DNA of 64,000 bases from Cranoglanis bouderius. Its lineage: Eukaryota > Chordata > Actinopteri > Siluriformes > Cranoglanididae. Each line of letters opens with the position of its first letter. The first letter of the stretch is position 1. A program made the translations under genes and the position numbers. The stretch is taken from the NCBI GenBank assembly GCA_023630585.1, contig CM042558.1, forward strand, positions 14,483,300 to 14,547,299, read 5' to 3'. A model generated the notes under the pieces. The model was not told where the DNA came from and ran no database searches. It worked only from the letters and a program-made list of their open reading frames with translations. Shown here piece after piece: positions 55,206 to 64,000 of this stretch.

Positions 55206-55914
55206 ATATATATATATATCTGAACCCATTCTTTTTCATACATTATTTTGGTTTCAGCACAGGGTGTGGCTTCAGCACAGGCCAACTGAAAATCTGCTCA
55301 CTGTTTGTTGGAAAACCCCACATACTTTAATCCAGACCCTGTAGTTATTATCATGGTTACATATAATACACTGAAAACCAGGTCAGCAGAAAAGTAACAG
55401 CACAAGACTTTTCTTCTGTGCACATACATGTATGTGTTCTTGTAGATCATAAAATACAGTATCGCATGGGGCAACGGTGGATATAGTATTGTGCACACAT
55501 AAAGTATAAATATTGTGCATTATGTGTGCTGTGTCTGATTTGTAATGTTATAACACTTTTAAAGTATAAAGAGTGTGTATATGTGCAATAATGGATTAAA
55601 CTGGAATGAAAACACTTTCCTGGCCTTGCAGCTGTCTGTGTGCATTTCACATTCCACAGCTGTCCACACAGATGACAATATTGGTTTGGGTTCATGGAGC
55701 TGGATTTAGGTAGGACTATGTGTTCAATCTGAAAGCCACAAAGGACTAACACACACTGTGCCAGATTCAAAAGTTTCATTGATGTTAACGTGGGGAAAGT
55801 TGTATTCAGAGTCAAGTTACGCAGGGGCTTAAGTCAATTTTTTGGGTGCAAATGGCCATATTCATATCTATAAATCCATTATCAATTTAAATTGTATCCA
55901 TTAATAATCCAGTG
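55206..55914. other. no gene seen
   Basis: AT-rich sequence between the truncated Tc1 element and the hAT element; a 122-codon minus-strand open frame has no recognisable features. Confidence 0.45.
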
Positions 55915-55922
55915 ATTGAGAT

Positions 55923-56458
55923 TAGGGGTGGGCGGTATGACCAAAAATCTATTTCACGGAATGAGTCATTTTATTTCATGGTAACGATATATATCACGTA
56001 AAAAATAGTCATTCTGGTAAATCAACTGTAAATCAATTGTATGCTTTGACATGCTTCATTTTAAGATGATAAAACAGATTACTTGTGCTACTGCTGCTAG
56101 CGGGAACATTCGCGTGACAGTTTGCAAATAACATTTTTCTGCTCTTTGTCAGATTTTGTAAACCCGAACCACGTCCATACCAACGATGTCGCGCCTCTTT
56201 TCATAACAAGTTCCTCCTCCTGCTCAGGATTGGTTTGTGGGACTTCTTCACCAGCGTGCTTATCTTTCTCCATGTCTTTCCTCTCACAACTACTCTTATG
56301 TACTGCTTCTCGATCGTTCTCCCGTGCAGGAGCACTATGCACAAAGTTAACCATGCCCACTTATTTACATTTAGCGGTATACACAGAATAGAAAAATCTG
56401 TAACGGTAGACATTTTATTCCGCGGTAACGGTATATACCGTCATACCGCCCAGCCCTA
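55923..56458 (-). mobile_element. hAT element, internally deleted, with intact 8-bp target duplication
   Basis: A 536-bp element with ends TAGGGGTGGGCGGTATGACC and GTCATACCGCCCAGCCCTA, flanked by identical ATTGAGAT at 55915-55922 and 56459-56466. The 8-bp duplication and the end sequences place it in the hAT superfamily. It carries the start of a transposase gene on the minus strand. Confidence 0.92.
56097..56360 (-). pseudogene. hAT transposase N-terminal remnant (BED finger)
   Basis: An 87-codon minus-strand frame contains SLVWTWFGFTKSDKEQKNVI followed by CKLSREC, a BED-type zinc finger pattern (aromatic WFGF block, then C-x2-C). The second Cys of the usual C-x2-C appears replaced by Ser. 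It stops well before any catalytic domain. Confidence 0.7.
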
Positions 56459-56466
56459 ATTGAGAT

Positions 56467-57994
56467 AAGCAGGGTCTGTCTCCTAGGATATTCTCTGTGG
56501 GGAAAAAAAACAATTTGAAGACTTTAAAGGGATGATGATACTATTTATTAATGAATAGTATCATGTTTATGTATTTAATATTGGCCACAAATAGCATTCC
56601 ATAGTTTTTTTTGTGTTTGTGTATTTGCATAAATTCCAGTGTGATATATTGTGGTTACAATAAAACTGTCAGACAATGGTGCTGGACTTTTATGCTATTC
56701 CACTTTAGCCGATGTCATAATTATGCATAATTGAAACATGCCTACACAAACTCTTGTATATGCATCTCTCACATGACTCTCTGAATAGCACTAAATTCAA
56801 CAGTTACATCCATAGTCTGAATACTTATGTGAAAAATATCAGTATTAAATCCTCACTACAAGCAATCAACTCACACTTAACGTTGCATTAAGCATAGAGT
56901 GATCATTATGTGGTCAAGTCCCTGAGGTGACATGAGGCAGAAACCATGAGAGGAACTGGACTCAAAACGGAACCATCCTCTTCTGTATGGCACCGGATAG
57001 AGTGATTATACATCATTACTCTACAACTGTACACTATAAAGTCGAGTAGTACTAAGTTGAAAGGATGTTCACTATGAATAAATTGTGAAAGAGAGTGCTG
57101 GGATGATCACAGAACAGTCTTTATGATTACATCAACGCAATCAAAAGAAAGTCTGATACGTTCTCTTATAACAAGAATGTCTGCATTTGATGAGTGCAAA
57201 AATCTCCCCTGCACTCCTTTCATCTCTTCTCTCCTCTGCCTCAACCACTGAGCTATCTCATTTGGGCATGGATCCAGGAGTAAATTATTGATGGTGCGAG
57301 TGTGTGAGCTACTGCATGCGTATGTATGTGTGCATCAGAACCGGGGTGAAGCACAACCCAGCACAAGCAGAGCCCTTGCCTACTCTCGACAATGACCTCA
57401 TTGTTAACCCTCTCCTCCCCTCAATAGAGGTCTTTAAGAGCAAGTCAATAATAGGTCAAATCCCATTCAGATGAGCTATAAAAAGACATACATAGCAGAG
57501 TGCACAATTAGGGCTCAGTGTAATAAAGACCATCTCTCATAGGAATGAGTAGACGAGGCATGAGTAGGGGCAGAGTGAAATGACGAAGACCGAGGAGGGA
57601 AAAGTTACATCGTCTGTGTGGGGTTTTATGGAAAACCAAGTTGCACAAGTGAATGAACCTGCAGTCACACATCAAACTGCTGATTCTGAATCAGTGCTCT
57701 TTCGGGTCTTGTTTTCTCAACGTCCTGAAATCAGTTACACTGACTGAAAGAAAAAAAAAAAGGAGAATAGTATCCAAATATTAAAAAAAAGACTACTATC
57801 AGACTGTACAACACATCAAATTTAATATGGATTTGAAAAACAGTGATGTGCTTCTGGACTAAATCATAAACCCTCTGTTTTGTTTTTTGCATTTATTGTA
57901 TGTTCTACTTACAAAATAACCGTTTTAAATCTAACGTTCTTAAACATGCCACAAAGAATACAAATTTAATTTTATTTTATTTTATTTTATATTT
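56467..57994. other. no gene seen; partly low-repeat sequence
   Basis: 57140-57720 is of mixed composition and looks unique, with a GCTATAAAAAGAC box at about 57475. No exon or family match. Confidence 0.4.
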
Positions 57995-58335
57995 TATTAT
58001 TAATTTTATTGGTACTTTTACACAGGTCGGCCTGTATAGGAGTTTTTTTGTGATTGTTGCGACTGTTATAATGCAAGCAGTGAGAGTTCTAACTTGTTTT
58101 GCAGATGTTCCACAACATTATATGTAACTGTAAACTGATAAAAAATGTACAGTGTTGCTGTTTAACAAATGTACAAATGTTAGCACTGGCAAGCTGCTGT
58201 GGTATAAGAGGAATAAAGCTATTCAGGATGTGCTGTTATAGGAAAACATTGCATCAGACCACATCACACTAACACACTGTTGATTTTTTTTCCTTTAACT
58301 GCAGCATACCCTCAAGAGTTTTTTTTTTAAATAAC
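57995..58335 (+). repeat. unclassified hairpin repeat, copy 9
   Basis: GATGTTCCACAACATTATAT (58103), GGATGTGCTGTTATAGGAAA (58227) and TAACTGCAGCATACCCTCAA (58297). The left module with the GGAGTCTCC core is missing. Confidence 0.7.
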
Positions 58336-59729
58336 AGTACAGGTTGAGTTACTAACATATAAATCACAGATAAACATATCCTTCTACGTAGTGATAGCAG
58401 GCACTATATTTTTTCCATTGTAGTCCACTAAATCAAGGCTGTTCTACAGGATCGGTGTGTCCTATTCACTGCTTGGTCTCTCTGTAGAGCTACATCACAG
58501 TGATTTAGCACTATATAAAAGGACAAGAGTAGTTTACTGGCCAACTTATTTAAGGCTGGCACACAGAGTTGTGGCAGTAAAGAGCTGGCAGTTGCTCTCG
58601 AGCTCTATTTACAAATGCAGGATGGCAGGCAATGAGTTGAGAGACTGCACTAAGCAATTCAGCACTCATAAATGTATTTCAGATAAACACTGGACACTAG
58701 CCAATTCACAAAACACAAGCACGACAAAAATAACTTGCATTATAGAAGGGACTTGGACTAGCCACTCTTGTATTAACTGTGAGGAAGTATAATGTGTAAT
58801 TTATGTATGGCATAATGAGAACACTCCATCCTAAAGGCTGCAGGCTTACCCATTATAAGTCAAGCAACAGAATTCCTTGGAAGATAAACATTTCCGTGCA
58901 TGAGGGCCATGCCAGCTGGACTTAATTGAGAGCATGATGTCTTCGAGCCAGAGTCTTACTTAATTTAATCTTTATCACAATGGATCTTTGGCCCCAAAAC
59001 GCAATAATGTGTGATTTATCATTCTGTGATCTAATTTCTGGTCACAATACTAAAAAGTGCATGTGTGTGTAATAGAGTGCAATACGATACAAACAGACTG
59101 AACAATGCCTGGGAACCAAACAGTCCTCGTGATCCATTTCCTGCGAATGACCACACAGTGATGTTTCAGTATAAGTCTGATCAAATCTCCAATTCTGCTA
59201 GGAATTAAGAAATATTCAATAGAAAGACAGCTTGAACTCGATTTGAGCAGAGCAGCAGGTTTGGTGCAAACACCTCCCAGACTTGTCAGTTCCTTAGAGA
59301 CCTCCATCACATCAAAGATTGCCCTTGAGTATGCCACTATGAGAAACAAAACAAGCACTGGCCAGAATGATCACTTATCTAACCAGAGGCAGCTCACATC
59401 ATCTGAAAGAGCCTGAAGAGACTTGACTCCAAATAAGGGAAGGAATTAGGAGTGCCTGAAAACCTCTGCACAATACACTTTCGCACTGTTAAAGTGGGAA
59501 TTTGTAAAGCCACAAACATGCATGAGGTTTGCAAAGCTGTCTAATTTTGGAGAAGTAACCAATCTACCAGACCCTGAGGCAACGTGTTAAGGGGGCAAAT
59601 TTCTTACAAGCAATACAAAAGTGAACATAGTTTAAAGTGTTTATGCCTTTAACTCTTGCTTTTTAGCACAGTTTAATCATTTATCCACTGTTATTCAGAG
59701 TTGAGGCATCCTGGCGATTGAAATTCAAT
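58336..59729. other. no gene seen; candidate conserved noncoding DNA
   Basis: 58800-59060 is rich in TTAATT-type motifs and lacks recognisable repeats, a profile often seen in developmental enhancers. This is weak evidence without alignment. Confidence 0.3.
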
Positions 59730-60330
59730 CATTTTCAGTTACTGCTTTATCCAAGTCACAGAGGATCCGTAGCCTACATATAAGGCAAGAATACACCCTG
59801 GATGGGATGCCAGTCCATCACAAGGCATCACACACATACAGATTCACACCTATGTGCAATTTAGAGTCACCAATCTACCTACAAACATGTTTTTGGGACG
59901 TGGGGGGAAACTGGAGAACCCAGAGGAAACCCACAAAGACATGGAGAGAACATGCAAAATGCTGCACATCCATCCATCCATACCACTTATCCTACACAGG
60001 GTCATGGGGAGCATGGAGCCTATCCCAGGGAACCCTGAATGGAGGGCATCGCAGGCCACAATCGCACACCCATTCACACACTACAGACATCAGCCTGCAA
60101 CGCATGTATTTGGACTGGGGAGGAAACCAGAATACCTGGAGGAAACAGGGAGCACAGGGAGAGCATGCAAACTCCACGCTGAGGCAGGATTCAAACCCCC
60201 AGCCCTGGAGGTGTGAGGCAAACATGTTAACCACTTAACCACCGTGCCCGCCTCGCTGCACAGACAGTAACCAGTAATGAACTCAGGATCGAACCAGAGA
60301 GCCAGCGTAATGCTAAAATCCCTGACTCTA
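59730..60330 (+). mobile_element. older SINE split by a younger SINE
   Basis: Left part 59730-59967 (GAATACACCCTGGATGGGAT, ACATGTTTTTGGGACGTGGG, GGAGAACCCAGAGGAAACCC) and right part 60255-60330 (GAACTCAGGATCGAACCAGA). These belong to the same broad family as 2507-2805 and 42822-43425. Confidence 0.8.
59968..60254 (+). mobile_element. SINE nested in another SINE, with target duplication
   Basis: Copy of the same family (ATCCATCCATCCATACCACT to TTAACCACTTAACCACCGTG). It is flanked by GCTGCAC at 59961-59967 and again at 60255-60261. It splits an older related SINE that runs from about 59730 to 60330. Confidence 0.9.
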
Positions 60331-60367
60331 CTGTATCTTTAAAATTAATCTCTGACCATAACACTCA

Positions 60368-60552
60368 TTCATTCATCTTCAGTAACGGTTTTGTCCCAGG
60401 CAAATTCACAGTGTCACAAACCCACAGCCTATGACAGGAATACTGGGCACATCTCAGGGCAATTTAGCATAGCCAATCTAATATTTTTGGAAGGTGGGAG
60501 GAAACCAGAGGACCTGGAGAAAACCCACACAGAAACATGCTAAACACTGCAC
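60368..60552 (+). mobile_element. degenerate SINE fragment
   Basis: Shares with the 59730 element the segments GGCAATTTAGCATAGCCAAT and GGAGGAAACCAGAGGACCTG. Both ends are lost or eroded. Confidence 0.7.
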
Positions 60553-61318
60553 AGAGAATTTTAACTTTACGATAAACTCGCTGACTGTCTTTAATATGAA
60601 ATCTCTGATTGTCGCTGTAGTAGTCTGTCACTGTAACTTTAAGCTGAATCTCTGACTGCACCTTTAAACTGTAGCAATAACTGAAGCTTAAAGTTAGACC
60701 GTTTTATTGTGTTAGAGAAGGACTGAAAAGTATTTCTCTGACTTGCGCCCCATAAAAGAACATTTCTCAGTCTCAGTCTTGGGACTGAGCACAGCACAAT
60801 GCAGTTACTAATTCCACTAAAGGCATAATGGCAGTGATAATTAGCTTATTAGTTATATTGGGTTTATTATAATATTGAACCATGGAATATTGCAACTGAC
60901 CAAGACTTGGAGTCAGGAACGATGTTTAACACTGTGTTATGGTAGAAACATCTATCTGTATGTTGTACATAGCTGTAATCTATATGTCATGACATGATAC
61001 AGTGTTTCAGTACATAGATTAAACAATGAATAGTGCTTTTTTATTGTAAGCAAATTTCACTGTTTAGAAACTTCGGTAGACTTTATACTGCTGTATATTA
61101 TATTTTATTGTTTTACTTGTTATATCATACTGTATAGCCACTAGATCTTCTCCACACATCAAGTGTTAATCCTCTATATTACAAAGCACTTTTGGTGAAT
61201 TTGAAGTGAATGCCTTGACTCTTGATCATTGAAGAGTGAAGTATATACTTACATGGCGGACGTTTGTTGTGCAGGTTTGCCCCCTTTGAGTTCATGAGTC
61301 CTGTTTCCAGATGCGCGC

Positions 61319-61353
<35 letters not shown>

Positions 61354-62507
61354 CAGGTGATGGAACAGAGAAGCCTCACGCAGGACTGGATCCTTAGTTA
61401 GACACTGTGCAAAGCATCAGCACCAAGCATGAAGTCCACCATAGCATATACTCTCATCTCTCTCACTCTCTCTGCCTATTTTCAGAATCCTGACACATTC
61501 ACAAAAATGAAGCTCATCCCCTCATCCCTGTCACACACAGTCTAACTTAGAAGACTGAAGACAGAGGGCTTAGGCCAGTGGAGCGTACCATGTGGTCATT
61601 CATAGGGGAGAGCTCACTCACTGCTCAGACAATACCATGTAAGAAAAGGCAGAGGGGAGGGAAGCAGTTATGCAACAGGAAAAAGAGGGTTTAAGTTTTG
61701 TGAACCTAGACCTCCTCTTTCTCATTCAGTCTCTCTCAGTCTGTCCCAGGGTATAACTCAGGGCATTTCCTCCCATTATATAAAAAAGTGTATTAATTTC
61801 CATATCTTTTATGCTCATAATTTTTACAGGTTACTATATATTTATTACAATCAGAAACTAGACTGCTACTTATGACATTTACACCTACTCAGTGTCTTAA
61901 CTTTAATTGTGTGGTCTGTGAAACCCCTTCACGTGGTGACATTTTCCACTATACTGTATATAGTTCTGAAAACTACAGGCTTTCCTAATCTGAACTGAAA
62001 TATGTTTCCCTTTTGCATGTATCTCAACCAAGATGTTGTCACTGGATGTTAAAGTCTGGTGTCAAAATATGCTGTAGGCAGAAAAGGTTTTAATCTAAAC
62101 CAAGCTCATAGTTGAACAGTGTTAAAGACCCTGTAAGCTGATTTCCTGCTCCTTCTACAAATAACATGCCCACTACTGTACAGTATATTAGGTGAATCTT
62201 CATTGATCTCCATTTATCTTCCTGATACAACAGCGTTTCAACTGAACTACACTACTGCACTTATGTGCTGACTGGTTTATATATTGCATTACTGTTTTAC
62301 ATTGCTATTCATGTCATACTATTTATCATAATATTAACACTGCACTGTACCTTCTTTATTGTACTGTACAGCACTGCTGCTGAGGATCATCTTTTATATA
62401 TTTTATTCCTGTGTAAACTGTGACGTGACTATAAATCTAATCTAATCTCTGAGATATGATCACAGAACCTTCACTGACCTTTCAGTGGCCTGTTGCTTCA
62501 ATATTAA
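60553..62507. other. no gene seen
   Basis: AT-rich sequence with one (AC)n microsatellite. The short open frames show nothing recognisable. Confidence 0.5.
61317..61355. repeat. (AC)n microsatellite
   Basis: Two AC runs separated by CAAAC. Confidence 0.9.
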
Positions 62508-62808
62508 GTCCATCCATTTTCTGTACTGCTTGTCCTACACAGGGTCACGAAGGAGCCTATCCCAGAGTACCTGGGGCACACCCAGGATAGGGTGCCAACC
62601 CGTCAAAGGGCATAATTGCACGACTTGGAAATACCTATCTGCCTACAATGCTTGTCTTTGGACTGGGAGAGGAAACCGGAGTACCCGGAGAAAACCCCTG
62701 AAGCATGGGGAGAACATACAAACTCCACACATGCAGGACAGAGGCAGGATTTGAGCCCCCAAACCTGGAGGTGCGAGGCAAACGTGCTAACCACTAAGCC
62801 ACCATGTC
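62508..62808 (+). mobile_element. SINE of the TCCATCCATTTTCTG type
   Basis: A full-length-looking copy: GTCCATCCATTTTCTGTACT, GGTCACGAAGGAGCCTATCC, TTTGGACTGGGAGAGGAAAC and the tRNA-like end GTGCTAACCACTAAGCCACC. Same family as 19407 and 59968. Confidence 0.88.
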
Positions 62809-63039
62809 AAATTTGTCACTTATATGAACATAATTTGGGTCTGGATTGATTGGTGTACTTTATTAATAAGAGTTGTCCTTTAAAAATATCTATCCTTGCA
62901 CACTGGATCTAACCTGTGCTCAGCACTGAGTTTTAGTTACATGGCCTTTTCCCTCTATTTTTCACTAAGTTTATGACAGACTACTGTTTACATCGCCATC
63001 TTCTGGTAACTATAAGTCATTGCACCCTCTGTGTACGGA

Positions 63040-63420
63040 GAACATGGTTCTCAATCTTTTTGTACATCAGTTTAACTGTAAAATAAATGCCACTCAGCTC
63101 CCTCAGTACAATTTTATGAACGTAATCCAACTATACAAACAATAAACATATTATCTGGGCTATTTATTAAGCTATAGAGTTTTTTAATTCCTGATTTTTC
63201 CACACAGTCATTGAGGTTTGGATTAACATTCAGTTCAAGTGACCACAAACAGGCTAATAACTATAATAAATCAATAGTAAATATAATAACGTTGATGATG
63301 TGTGTTGTGATTTTCTGGTTTAAATGCGTGTGTTGTGTTGTGATTTCCACCACTGTAATAAACTAGAAGGAGAAAAATAATCACAGACCCCACTTTGTGA
63401 ACCATTGATTAAGAAGAACT
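63040..63420 (+). repeat. second unclassified repeat, copy C
   Basis: Contains TTCAAGTGACCACAAACAGG, TTTCCACCACTGTAATAAAC and TCACAGACCCCACTTTGTGA. It is the longest and clearest copy. Confidence 0.65.
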
Positions 63421-63937
63421 GAACTGGCTGTAATCCTCATTATTCATACTGAACATGAACATGAACATGTCACCTTTATCCAAATGAGAAGAAGAAGGTT
63501 AAAATGAAGAAAATACATATTTGTAAATATCTAATAATGCTGTGTCCCATGACAAACAACCTTCAGCAGTTTATAATCCAAATAGTGTTCAGCAGTTTTA
63601 ACCACATACTCCATTAACATAAATGCAGCATTACTACTTTTAAAAATCTATTAGCTTGTAAGCAGTTTATTTATTTATTTATAAAAAATTTTATTCATCA
63701 GGTTGTTTTTCTGTCTGTAAGCACAATTGACTTAAGGTTAATGGCTGCTAATGAGTCAACCCTCTTAGCACTGACCTGAGAAAAAAAGACCAGGGCTGGT
63801 AATTGGTATTTCTGTGGATTTTATTAAATGAATGCAAATGACTGATTTATCTCTGATAGTATGCAGTGTTCAGGTGGGTGTTAAATAACACTGCATTATC
63901 TGTTTGGTGATAACCACTCGCTTCTTTCTAATCAAAA

Positions 63938-63964
63938 CCACACACACACACACACACACACACA
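63938..63964. repeat. (AC)n microsatellite
   Basis: About 13 AC units near the right end of the window. Confidence 0.92.
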
Positions 63965-64000
63965 GGCACCCAGACAAATTTGTTATGTGAAGTTGCAAGT

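Noticed and set aside
58457..58792. 111-codon plus-strand open frame
   Set aside because: No recognisable domain, no splice context, AT-rich surroundings; length is within chance expectation.

Overview
The window is a piece of a teleost fish nuclear genome. The evidence is spliced vertebrate-type genes with GT/AG introns, many long dinucleotide microsatellites, and a dense mix of Tc1/mariner elements, hAT-like MITEs, tRNA-derived SINEs and an RTE-type LINE typical of ray-finned fish. Several repeats resemble ones I associate with catfish (Siluriformes); that narrower placement is from memory and is an inference.

Two protein-coding genes are supported, both on the minus strand. (1) taf4, the TFIID subunit TAF4: 15 coding exons between 34904 and 14993. 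Every splice junction keeps frame and together they give an 858-residue protein with a Ser/Thr/Ala/Val-rich N-terminus, a TAFH domain and the C-terminal histone-fold region that pairs with TAF12. Its CpG-rich promoter lies at about 35.4-35.6 kb with NRF-1, YY1, CCAAT and GC-box motifs. A further N-terminal exon may start at 35436. (2) A dysbindin-domain gene, best matched to dbndd2: three exons between 44678 and 42437 encoding 169 residues.

Layout: 1-14 kb is intergenic (a SINE, Tc1 copies, an hAT-like element and an RTE LINE 3' end). 14.4-35.5 kb is taf4, with most of the larger introns carrying transposons, often nested. 35.5-42 kb is the spacer between the genes (MITE, unclassified repeats, a decayed Tc1). 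42-44.7 kb is dbndd2. 44.7-64 kb has no recognisable coding exon and holds repeats, nested SINEs, an hAT element with a perfect 8-bp target duplication, and a few low-repeat stretches that could be conserved noncoding DNA. No transposase here is intact.

The most unusual observation is a degenerate 30-bp tandem array filling the start of the taf4 3' UTR. Its register runs exactly across the stop codon, so that the last ten codons form one repeat unit. Others are microsatellites abutting many taf4 splice sites, a multi-copy repeat carrying a fold-back hairpin, and several insertions whose target-site duplications can be read directly. I found no convincing sign of a wholly new gene system.
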